Positions 1-6,382 of a stretch of 6,743 nucleotides of DNA are shown in pieces. The translations under genes and the position numbers were made by a program. The stretch comes from Candidatus Aminicenantes bacterium UBA647. GTDB lineage: Bacteria; Acidobacteriota; Aminicenantia; UBA2199. The stretch spans positions 3,473-10,215 of the forward strand of contig DBOL01000079.1 of the NCBI GenBank assembly GCA_002299555.1. Reading direction: 5' to 3'. The notes beneath the pieces were generated by a model that saw only the letters and a program-made list of their open reading frames with translations, searched no databases and was not told where the DNA came from. Every line of letters begins with the position of its first letter. Position 1 is the first letter of the stretch.

Positions 1-6
1 TTTCAT
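1..6 (-). CDS. Possible start of a further gene (two codons only)
   Basis: On the minus strand an ATG at 6-4 overlaps the TGA stop of the J-like/HTH gene as ATGA, and the next codon is AAA. The same ATGA junction joins genes twice in the right-hand operon, so a third co-transcribed gene may begin here. Only two codons are visible, and the upstream sequence has no strong Shine-Dalgarno motif. The product cannot be named, and the ATG may be a chance overlap. Confidence 0.25.
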
Positions 7-542
7 TTCTGACCGGATCTGAAATCTTCCATCCTTTTAAAATAATCAATAACAACTTTATCGGTATCCAGAGAAAGCTGATCTGCATATTTCCTGAGGA
101 AGGTCTTTATATAGACATCAGGAGGGAGGAGATCGTAACGTTCAAGTTCAATATTGATCAGATGCTTAAGTGTAACTCCGCTTAAAAATGCTATCTCTTC
201 CAGTTCTATACCAAGAACCTTCCGGATCATTTTTAGTGCCTCTCCACCTATAACTTCAAAAGTAGGAACCCGACTTTTCTGGATCTTCTCTCTTTTTGTT
301 TTTATACTTTCTGTTTTCTTATCCTGATAGTATTTCTCAAGCATATTGAATGCTTCATCTATCTCTTTTACTATCAGTTTTTGCTTCTTTTTTGACAAAG
401 ATTGAATCAGGGGAGAAATACTGAGATTATCTCGGGAATAGAGATTTCTAAGAAGGATGTATGAATTTTTCATTTCTGTAAATGTGGTTTCCTGTGTAAT
501 CTCAAGAGTATTAAAATACTTGTCAAATTCAGAATTATTCAT
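3..542 (-). CDS. J-domain-like / RodZ-type helix-turn-helix protein
   Basis: This is a soluble 179-aa protein with two recognisable parts. Residues about 5-72 resemble a J-domain: helices around YFNTLEI and EMKNSYILLRNLY lead through a loop to a helix with EIDEAFNMLEKYY. The HPD tripeptide needed to stimulate Hsp70 is replaced by Ser36-Arg37-Asp38, so co-chaperone activity is unlikely. A basic linker (about 76-95) leads to a RodZ-type HTH domain (HTH_25-like, about 100-170). Its signs are G100-E-A-L, LEEIAFLSGV (114-123), LLPPDVY (138-144) and FLRKYA (148-153). The transmembrane and periplasmic parts of RodZ are absent. The ATG at 542-540 overlaps the end of the MinD-like gene by 8 bp, so the two are probably coupled; the upstream SD is weak (AGAG). 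I infer a partner, adaptor or DNA/protein-binding regulator for the ATPase. The HTH could bind protein, as in RodZ-MreB, rather than DNA. Domain assignment is fairly secure; function is unknown. Confidence 0.85.
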   Translation of the reverse strand: MNNSEFDKYFNTLEITQETTFTEMKNSYILLRNLYSRDNLSISPLIQSLSKKKQKLIVKEIDEAFNMLEKYYQDKKTESIKTKREKIQKSRVPTFEVIGGEALKMIRKVLGIELEEIAFLSGVTLKHLINIELERYDLLPPDVYIKTFLRKYADQLSLDTDKVVIDYFKRMEDFRSGQK

Positions 543-1470
543 TTTTTGAGATCTCTATAGCGATCTGTTTTTCGTTAATTATATTAGTTACTATCCTCTT
601 AATATCTTTTTTTGTCTTCAATGATATATTTATTTCATTTGATAGTTGAGTAAGACTGAGGTTCCTCCAGAAGTGGTTGTCATATTCTATATAACCTGAG
701 TAGAGAGCACTGATACCGATAAGCTTGACACATATACTCTTAAGAGAGAATCCCTCTTTGATCTCACTTGAATCTCTTACTTTATTCAGGATAATATTTA
801 TTTTGAAATTCTGGAGTTCCTTGATGGCGATCCCACCAATATTACCGGATTCCTCTTTAACATGATCGATAAGATCGAGAATTGTGGCAATATCTTTCTC
901 AGTCCTCCCTTCCCATGCATCTTTAGCAAAATTCTTTAATCCGTAAATTCCAAGAAGAAAATTCAATTTTCTGAAAAATGTACTTTTAATGAATTGGAAA
1001 AGATTTTCTATAGCTGTAATTTCAGGAACAGTAACAACAACCATTTTGTCAGCAAGCAGGAAAAGATCTATAATGTTCTTATTGAATCCTCCTCCCAGAT
1101 CGAGGAGTATATAGTCAGCATCAAGTTTTTTTATATGACTGAACAATTTAAGTTTTTTGTTGTACTTGATCGTGTCAAAAATAGTTGAATTTATATCGCC
1201 CGGGATTATCTCAAGGTTTTTTATTTTTGTTTTCGTTACAAGTGATTCAAGAGGTACATCATCTTTGTAAAAATCTTTTATAGTTTTTTTTCTGGATTCA
1301 ATTCCAAAAAACGAATGGAGATTTGCACCACCGAAATCGGTATCTATCAATATTACTTTCTTGTTTATTGAAGCAAGATAAGATGCGATCTGGCTTATAA
1401 CAAATGTCTTCCCGGTTCCGCCCTTTCCTCCTGCGACGGCCCATATTTCATTTATCGTTTTTTTATGCAT
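535..1470 (-). CDS. MinD/ParA-family (FlhG-like) P-loop ATPase
   Basis: This 311-aa protein is a SIMIBI-class ATPase of the MinD/FlhG/ParA group; members act as nucleotide-dependent dimers that position machinery in the cell. The deviant Walker A is KGGTGKT at residues 16-22 with signature Lys16 and P-loop Lys21. The A' motif is LIDTDFGGANLH (41-52) with Asp43 and Asp45. Walker B is ILLDLGGG (121-128) with Asp124. VTVPEITAIEN (146-156) and ILNKVR (227-232) follow the MinD/FlhG pattern. Between them lies a helical insertion of about 60 residues (164-222) that canonical MinD lacks. Near the C-terminus is YDNHFW (263-268). I see no clear amphipathic membrane-targeting helix at the end. The ATG at 1470 is preceded by a modest SD (AGGG, about 8 nt away). 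The next gene overlaps its end by 8 bp. Divergence from pilus genes suggests a role in pilus or cell-pole placement, but that is inference. It is not classical MinD: no minC or minE is adjacent. Confidence 0.92.
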   Translation of the reverse strand: MHKKTINEIWAVAGGKGGTGKTFVISQIASYLASINKKVILIDTDFGGANLHSFFGIESRKKTIKDFYKDDVPLESLVTKTKIKNLEIIPGDINSTIFDTIKYNKKLKLFSHIKKLDADYILLDLGGGFNKNIIDLFLLADKMVVVTVPEITAIENLFQFIKSTFFRKLNFLLGIYGLKNFAKDAWEGRTEKDIATILDLIDHVKEESGNIGGIAIKELQNFKINIILNKVRDSSEIKEGFSLKSICVKLIGISALYSGYIEYDNHFWRNLSLTQLSNEINISLKTKKDIKRIVTNIINEKQIAIEISKNE

Positions 1471-1482
1471 TATTGTGCCCTA

Positions 1483-1511
1483 ATCTTACAATAAAAAGAA
1501 AAAAAAACCAA
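1483..1511 (-). promoter_or_regulatory. Possible promoter for the MinD-like/J-HTH operon
   Basis: On the minus strand, TTGGTT (1511-1506) and TAAGAT (1488-1483) are 17 bp apart, an acceptable sigma-70-type arrangement with 3/6 and 4/6 consensus matches. The spacer is dominated by a T-rich run including nine consecutive T on this strand (1507-1499). The predicted start near 1476 would leave only about six untranslated bases before the ATG at 1470. The match is weak and other AT-rich hexamers exist in the same gap, so this is tentative. Confidence 0.3.
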
Positions 1512-1534
1512 TCTGATATTGAATTTTCGTTGTT

Positions 1535-1564
1535 TTGCTCATCGTTCATTTTTTATGTTATAAT
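1535..1564 (+). promoter_or_regulatory. Extended -10 promoter of the serS-pil operon
   Basis: A perfect TATAAT lies at 1559-1564 and is preceded by TG at 1556-1557 with one base between, the full extended -10 motif. A weak -35 (TTGCTC, 1535-1540) sits 18 bp upstream. The usual distance from -10 to start site puts +1 at about 1571, the A of the serS ATG. This is the best promoter candidate in the window and the only clear one for the right-hand operon. The sequence shows the motif; transcription from it is inferred. Confidence 0.7.
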
Positions 1565-1570
1565 TTTCGG

Positions 1571-2836
1571 ATGCTAGACCTTAATTTTCTAAGAACTAAT
1601 CTGAAAGCAGCTGTTGATAAAGCGAAGAATAAAGGTGTGATCATTGATGAAGAACTATTCCTTAAAATTGATGAGAATAGGAGAAGAGGGATCACCGAGA
1701 TCGATGGATATAAAAGTGATAAAAACCGGCTGGCGAAAGAAATAGGGATAAAAAGGTCAAAGGGTGAAGAGAGTTCCTCTTTGGAAAAAGAATCAAAAGA
1801 GCTCAACAAGAAGATATCTCTTCTAGAGACAACTCTTTCAGGACTTGAGGCTGAATTTAGTGACCTGATACTAAATATTCCCAATATGTATGATGATTCC
1901 GTACCGATAGGGAGGGATGAATCAGACAATGTCATTATCAGGGAGTGGGGAAATAAACCTGAATTTCCATTTGAACCAAAACCGCATTGGGACATTGGTG
2001 AGATCAACAAATTTCTGGATCTTCCAAGGGCATCCAAGATAGCAGGTTCACGTTTTGCTCTATATTTCGGTTCACTCGCAAAGTTAGAAAGAGTTCTGAT
2101 CAATTTTATGCTCGAAGTTCATACTGAAGAAAATGGATATTTAGAAACTCTGCCCCCTTTCCTTGCAAATAAGGAGAGTTTGACAGGGACAGGAAATCTC
2201 CCGAAGTTTAAAAAGGATCTTTTCAAAATTGAAGGTTATGAATTGTATCTTATTCCTACTGCTGAAGTTCCTCTTACAAATATTCATAGAAGTGAATTGC
2301 TTTCAAAAGAAGAATTAACAAAAAAATATGTCGCATATACGCCTTGCTTCAGAAGTGAGGCGGGATCACATGGACGGGATGTCAGAGGCATTACCAGACA
2401 ACACCAGTTTAATAAGGTTGAACTTCTCAAATTTACCCTTCCCGAAGACTCTTATGATGAGCTTGAAGGGCTAACCTCGGATGCTGAGAAGATCTTGAAA
2501 AAGCTGGGACTTCATTACAGGGTTGTCTTGCTTAGTACCGGAGACCTCTCATTTTCATCAGCCAAGACCTATGATCTTGAAGTTTGGATGCCGGGAAGAA
2601 ATAAGTTCGTGGAAATATCTTCCTGTTCAAATTTTGAAGATTTCCAGGCAAGAAGGTCCAAGATCAAATATAAAGATAGTTCAGGAAAAAAACAATTTGT
2701 TCATACATTAAACGGGTCAGGGCTTGCAGTGGGCAGGACAGTAGCTGCAATTATGGAGAACTTCCAGGAAGAAGACGGGAGGGTTCGGATACCGGAAATT
2801 CTAAGACCATTTTTCAAGGGTAAAGATCATCTATAA
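1571..2836 (+). CDS. serS: Seryl-tRNA synthetase (SerRS)
   Basis: Class II aminoacyl-tRNA synthetase that charges tRNA-Ser with serine in the cytoplasm using ATP. With the start at 1571 it is 421 aa, normal for bacterial SerRS. It opens with the family-typical MLDLNFLRTN. Residues about 27-105 form the charged, heptad-rich coiled-coil arm that grips the tRNA-Ser long variable arm. The core follows: TAEVPLT (230-236), motif 2 with FRSEAGSHGRD (260-270) and the loop leading to QHQFNKVE, then ISSCSNFEDFQARR, and motif 3 around NGSGLAVGRT (381-390). No key residue appears missing. An in-frame ATG at 1535 would add 12 residues, but these lie across the promoter and do not resemble the family, so 1571 is preferred. 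No SD precedes it, consistent with a leaderless transcript. Its TAA shares an A with the ATG of the platform-protein gene (TAATG), making it the first gene of the pilus-type operon. Confidence 0.97.
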   Translation: MLDLNFLRTNLKAAVDKAKNKGVIIDEELFLKIDENRRRGITEIDGYKSDKNRLAKEIGIKRSKGEESSSLEKESKELNKKISLLETTLSGLEAEFSDLILNIPNMYDDSVPIGRDESDNVIIREWGNKPEFPFEPKPHWDIGEINKFLDLPRASKIAGSRFALYFGSLAKLERVLINFMLEVHTEENGYLETLPPFLANKESLTGTGNLPKFKKDLFKIEGYELYLIPTAEVPLTNIHRSELLSKEELTKKYVAYTPCFRSEAGSHGRDVRGITRQHQFNKVELLKFTLPEDSYDELEGLTSDAEKILKKLGLHYRVVLLSTGDLSFSSAKTYDLEVWMPGRNKFVEISSCSNFEDFQARRSKIKYKDSSGKKQFVHTLNGSGLAVGRTVAAIMENFQEEDGRVRIPEILRPFFKGKDHL

Positions 2837-4080
2837 TGCCATTCTACAATTGCAGGTTCATGGATGAGAAAGGCCTTATACTGAAACGGACAATTTTTTC
2901 AGACTCAAAGAATGAGTTAAAGAAGATCTATGAGAACTCGGATAAGAAGTTGATCTCAAGCAGAAGAAATATTTTTAAGGGAATTACATATATTGACCTG
3001 TTTTCATCAAAAGTCGGATATACTGAATTTCTACTTTTCAACCAGAAACTAAGTACCCTCCTTAGAGCCGGTATATCATTTATCAAATCTATCGGGATTA
3101 TTATTAACAATACTGAAAAGGGCAATTTCAAAGAGATATTGAAGAAGGTTGAAACTGATATAAATAATGGGATCCAAATTTCTGATGCCTTTTCTTCAGA
3201 AAAGATCCCCTTCGTAAATATATATCGTGCAACACTTCTTGCAGGAGAAAAGAGCGGTAATCTGGAAGAACTGCTTGAAAAATTTAATATATATCTGGAA
3301 AAGATCTCAACTCTCAGGAAAAGGGTTTTTTCCAGCCTTGCATATCCTGTAATAGTTTTTGTTTTCATGTTCCTTATGATGTTTGCGATCCTTGTTTTCG
3401 CTATTCCAAAGTTCTCAGATTTTTACAGGGGATTTAATGCGGAACTTCCCGGGATAACAAAGACAATGATGGAGATTTCCAACTTTGTTCAGAATAACCT
3501 TCTATTCATAACAATATTTTTAACTATTTTATATTTTGTTCTGAAATATGTTGAGAGGAAGTTCAATTTTGTTATTTTTGATTTTATTAAGATCAAAATT
3601 CCATTTATCGGGAGTATAATTGCTGAAAATAATATGGCTGTGTTCTCAAGAACGTTATCTATACTTCTTCAGGGAGGAATACCTGTTCCTGAATCTACGG
3701 AAATCGCTGTAAAAACTTTTACAAATAAGTATTTTGTGAAAAAAATAAAGAAAGTTCCGGAAAAGATAAGAGAAGGCATGCTCTTATCTCAGGCTCTCGA
3801 TGAAGTGAAATTTATTCCAAATCTCATGGTTGAGATAGTTGAGGTGGGTGAATCCTCGGGAAACTTAATAGGGGTTTTAGATAAGAACGGGGATTACTAT
3901 GAGAATTCTATCAACACTAAAATAAATACTCTTATATCACTGATAGAGCCGATAATGATCGTAATACTGGGAATTGTTATAGCTTTTATGCTAATATCAA
4001 TATATCTTCCGATATTTAATCTGGTTAATGTTGTTGATTCGGTAGAAGGTATTATGGAGGCGGATAAAATAATCAAATGA
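2836..4080 (+). CDS. Type IV pilus/type II secretion inner-membrane platform protein (PilC/GspF family)
   Basis: At 414 aa this is a full-length polytopic platform protein, the inner-membrane base on which the assembly ATPase acts to add pilin or pseudopilin subunits. The start at 2836 gives MPFYNCRFMDEKG, matching the usual family opening (MPxFxY...D..G), so the internal Met9 is not favoured. There are two repeated T2SF domains. The first begins near residue 62 (FLLFNQKLSTLLRAGIS) and contains AGEKSGNLEELL; the second begins near 268 (FSRTLSILLQGGIPV) and contains VGESSGNLIGVL. Hydrophobic segments lie at about 169-192, 221-240 and 370-395, the three expected membrane spans. It overlaps serS by 1 bp and the ATPase gene by 4 bp (ATGA). 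Whether it serves a pilus (PilC) or a type II secretion system (GspF) cannot be decided from this protein alone, so no symbol is given. Confidence 0.95.
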   Translation: MPFYNCRFMDEKGLILKRTIFSDSKNELKKIYENSDKKLISSRRNIFKGITYIDLFSSKVGYTEFLLFNQKLSTLLRAGISFIKSIGIIINNTEKGNFKEILKKVETDINNGIQISDAFSSEKIPFVNIYRATLLAGEKSGNLEELLEKFNIYLEKISTLRKRVFSSLAYPVIVFVFMFLMMFAILVFAIPKFSDFYRGFNAELPGITKTMMEISNFVQNNLLFITIFLTILYFVLKYVERKFNFVIFDFIKIKIPFIGSIIAENNMAVFSRTLSILLQGGIPVPESTEIAVKTFTNKYFVKKIKKVPEKIREGMLLSQALDEVKFIPNLMVEIVEVGESSGNLIGVLDKNGDYYENSINTKINTLISLIEPIMIVILGIVIAFMLISIYLPIFNLVNVVDSVEGIMEADKIIK

Positions 4081-5612
4081 GTGAAAATATAAAGCTGAAA
4101 AAGATCAAAATAGACTATAAATTACTTGAAAAATTTCCTGCAGAATTCCTGATAAAAAATCTTATATTTCCCATCAGCACAGATGGAGATACTATTGATA
4201 TAGCAATGATAGACCCGGAAAATCTGGATAAGATCACAATAATTGAGAATTTTGCTCAGATGAGGGTAAATCCATTAAAAAGTACTAAAGAAGAGATAGA
4301 GAAAATTTTAAAGAAGGGAAATGTTTTTACGAAGATACTTACTGACCGGACCGAAGGATTTTTTGCTAAAAAAGAGATCGAGAAGAGTGTGGATGAATCT
4401 CTTTCAATAGAGAATATAACAGAAGAGGATGATTCGGTAATAAAGCTTCTTAACAATATTATATTTACTGCAATAAATAAAAAAGCTTCAGATATTCATA
4501 TTGAATCTCAACCAGGGTTTGTTAACATTAAATTTCGGATAGATGGCATCCTGAGTCAGATCATGGAGCCTCTGGATAAAATATTCCATTTACCATTGAT
4601 CACAAGGCTCAAGGTAATATCCGAACTTGATATAGCAGAGAGGAGGGTTCCTCAGGATGGCAGGTTCAGGATGAATGTTGAGAAAAAAACAATAGATTTC
4701 AGAGTTTCGATAATGCCTGCGATTGAAGGAGAAAATGCAGTTATCAGGATCCTGGACAGGGAGATGATCACTGAGAATATTAAGGAACTGAAGTTGAAAG
4801 AACTTGGCTTCTCAGATTTTCTGATGAAGCAGATAAATTATTATATCAGGCAACCTTACGGTATGTTTCTCGTTACCGGCCCAACCGGAAGCGGGAAAAC
4901 GACAACTCTTTATGCAGCTCTTAATGAGATAAGAAATATTGAGGATAAGATCATTACTATAGAAGACCCTGTTGAATATCAGATCGAGGATATCACCCAG
5001 ATACCGGTTAATGAAAAAAAAGGTCTGACATTTGCAAGAGGGCTTAGATCAATTCTACGTCATGATCCGGACAAGATCATGGTAGGTGAGATCAGAGATA
5101 CCGAGACGGCTCAAATTGCAATTCAATCTGCCCTTACCGGGCACCTTGTGTTCACAACAGTTCATGCGAACAATGTTTTTGATGTCCTTGGAAGGTTTAT
5201 CCATATGGGGATAGATACTTATAGTTTTATCTCTGCTTTGAATTGTGTAATAGCTCAGAGACTTGTCCGGAAATTATGCAATGAGTGTAAAGTTTCCTAC
5301 CGTATGAAAAAATCTGAATTGGAAGAAAATAGAATAAAAAGAGAAGAATTGAATACTACCATATACAGAGCAGTTGGTTGTCCTGAATGTTCGAACATAG
5401 GATTTCAGGGAAGAACGGTTATAGGTGAGGTTCTGGAACTTACAGACGAGATAAAGGAAATGATCCTGGATAAAAAACCGTTGTCAGAAATAAAAAAACT
5501 GGCAACGAGGCAGGGTATGGTTCCCATGAGAAGAAATGGACTTGAAAAATTAAAGGAAGGGGTCACTTCTCTTTCAGAATTGAATAGAGTTACAATAAGA
5601 GAATGGAATTAA
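4077..5612 (+). CDS. Type IV pilus/type II secretion assembly ATPase (PilB/GspE family)
   Basis: This 511-aa cytoplasmic hexameric ATPase powers pilus or pseudopilus extension through the platform protein encoded upstream. An N-terminal GspE-N-type domain (about 12-80) includes LLEKFPAEFLIKN and IDIAMIDPENLDKI. It is followed by a PAS-like N2 region (ASDIHIES from 137, RIDGIL from 154). The ATPase core has Walker A GPTGSGKT (268-275, Lys274), Asp box TIEDPVEY (294-301), LRHDPD (327-332), Walker B MVGEIRD (335-341, Glu338) and His box TGHLVFTTVHAN (354-365). Cysteines 401, 404, 435 and 438 form the CxxC-x30-CxxC zinc module of GspE/PilB assembly ATPases, which PilT-type retraction ATPases normally lack. 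All catalytic motifs are intact. It starts inside the stop of the platform gene (ATGA); a GGAGG at about 4055 is too far from the ATG to be a normal SD, so coupling probably matters. The PilM/PilN-like genes downstream favour a type IV pilus-like role over classical secretion. Confidence 0.96.
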   Translation: MSENIKLKKIKIDYKLLEKFPAEFLIKNLIFPISTDGDTIDIAMIDPENLDKITIIENFAQMRVNPLKSTKEEIEKILKKGNVFTKILTDRTEGFFAKKEIEKSVDESLSIENITEEDDSVIKLLNNIIFTAINKKASDIHIESQPGFVNIKFRIDGILSQIMEPLDKIFHLPLITRLKVISELDIAERRVPQDGRFRMNVEKKTIDFRVSIMPAIEGENAVIRILDREMITENIKELKLKELGFSDFLMKQINYYIRQPYGMFLVTGPTGSGKTTTLYAALNEIRNIEDKIITIEDPVEYQIEDITQIPVNEKKGLTFARGLRSILRHDPDKIMVGEIRDTETAQIAIQSALTGHLVFTTVHANNVFDVLGRFIHMGIDTYSFISALNCVIAQRLVRKLCNECKVSYRMKKSELEENRIKREELNTTIYRAVGCPECSNIGFQGRTVIGEVLELTDEIKEMILDKKPLSEIKKLATRQGMVPMRRNGLEKLKEGVTSLSELNRVTIREWN

Positions 5613-6382
5613 ATAGATTATTCATTAAATACAGGATTCCTGAACAGGTTATTTATGCAGGTGAAAATGAAGTTGAACTTTTCAGAATAAAAAAAGGTGT
5701 TCCTGAAAGGATAAATTCTTACGAAAGTGTAGAAAGTGACAGATTTTTTCCGTTCCGGTTAAAAAATGATCTTATCAATACAAGCACAGGTATTATTTTA
5801 AATTCGGGACATTTTGTGTTTAATCTTCTGACATTTGATAAAATACCGATTCGTAAGAAGCAAAGGGATGATCTGGTGAACTGGCGAGTGAAGAAACTAT
5901 TTCCTGAGAATATAGACACTTATATTCATCAGTTTTTTCAATTTGACAGGAGGACAATCCTCTCATTGCTTGTTAGAAATGATCTTCTGATGAGAATAGA
6001 GTCTGAAGTTGGTGAGCTTGGAGTTGAACATATTTATACGGGAAATTCTACTATCGAGATCATGAACAATTCAAGAACGAGGCGGGAACATCCGGATTTT
6101 TTCATAGAATCAGACGGAAATATTATGTTGGCAGTGTTTTTCAGGGAAGGGATTCCTGTATATATTAGAAAAATGAGATCTGCCGGAGGAATACCCGGCG
6201 GTAATGAGATCTACAAAACTGTTGAGTTCGTGGAAAAGAATTATGGATTCAAGCCCAGATCATGTTCGGTATTTTCTGCTGATGGGAATGGCGAAATTAT
6301 TAAGAATGAATTAAGAGAGATGAAATTTAATCTGATCGATCCCGAAAGATCTGAGATGAGATTTCTCCCGGGGTTGAAATGA
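5603..6382 (+). CDS. Short PilM/GspL-like actin-fold protein
   Basis: This 259-aa protein without membrane segments most resembles the cytoplasmic actin-like domain of PilM or GspL. Family-like signs are a beta-strand/helix stretch (about 68-110) with FVFNLLTFDKIPIRKK and then LVNWRVKKLFPENID, matching the PilM-type pattern of an R-W-x-L/V-K-K helix before a proline. SLLVRNDLLMRIE follows, and in the second half FFIESDGNIMLAVFFREGIPVYIRK (166-190) occupies the position of a second phosphate-binding-like region. PilM is normally about 340-370 aa. I see no convincing nucleotide-binding motif, so it may not bind ATP, as with the GspL cytoplasmic domain. Its ATG lies 10 bp inside the ATPase gene and its stop overlaps the next ATG (ATGA). 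The upstream AAGAGA is at most a poor SD. I infer that it links the assembly ATPase to the PilN-like membrane protein. Assignment rests on fold-level resemblance and gene order. Confidence 0.7.
   Translation: MELNRLFIKYRIPEQVIYAGENEVELFRIKKGVPERINSYESVESDRFFPFRLKNDLINTSTGIILNSGHFVFNLLTFDKIPIRKKQRDDLVNWRVKKLFPENIDTYIHQFFQFDRRTILSLLVRNDLLMRIESEVGELGVEHIYTGNSTIEIMNNSRTRREHPDFFIESDGNIMLAVFFREGIPVYIRKMRSAGGIPGGNEIYKTVEFVEKNYGFKPRSCSVFSADGNGEIIKNELREMKFNLIDPERSEMRFLPGLK

Noticed and set aside
994..1188. 64-codon plus-strand frame within the MinD-like gene
   Set aside because: It overlaps the Walker B region of a certain gene on the other strand and has no supporting signal.
1535..1570. Upstream in-frame ATG start for serS
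   Set aside because: The 12 extra residues cross the extended -10 promoter, are hydrophobic and unlike SerRS N-termini; the family's typical start MLDLNFLR begins at 1571.
1471..1570. Intrinsic terminator or riboswitch/T-box in the divergent gap
   Set aside because: No GC-rich hairpin precedes the A/T tracts, both flanking genes point outward, and the promoter-to-ATG distance of serS leaves no leader for a T-box.
1558..2103. 181-codon open frame on the minus strand opposite serS
   Set aside because: It lies wholly antisense to the well-conserved SerRS N-terminal half and resembles no family; its Ser/Leu/Phe-rich composition is typical of a shadow of a Lys/Glu-rich gene.
2523..2711. 62-codon plus-strand frame inside serS
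   Set aside because: Out of frame with the SerRS core motifs; no SD and no recognisable domain.
2928..3368. 146-codon open frame on the minus strand opposite the platform-protein gene
   Set aside because: It is antisense to a clear T2SF domain, with no SD or family resemblance.
4256..4456. 66-codon minus-strand frame opposite the assembly ATPase gene
   Set aside because: Antisense shadow of the ATPase N-terminal domain.
4077..5612. PilT-type retraction ATPase
   Set aside because: The N-terminal GspE-type domain, length of 511 aa and the four-cysteine zinc module indicate an assembly ATPase instead.
5719..5919. 66-codon minus-strand frame opposite the PilM-like gene
   Set aside because: Antisense shadow with no initiation signal or domain.
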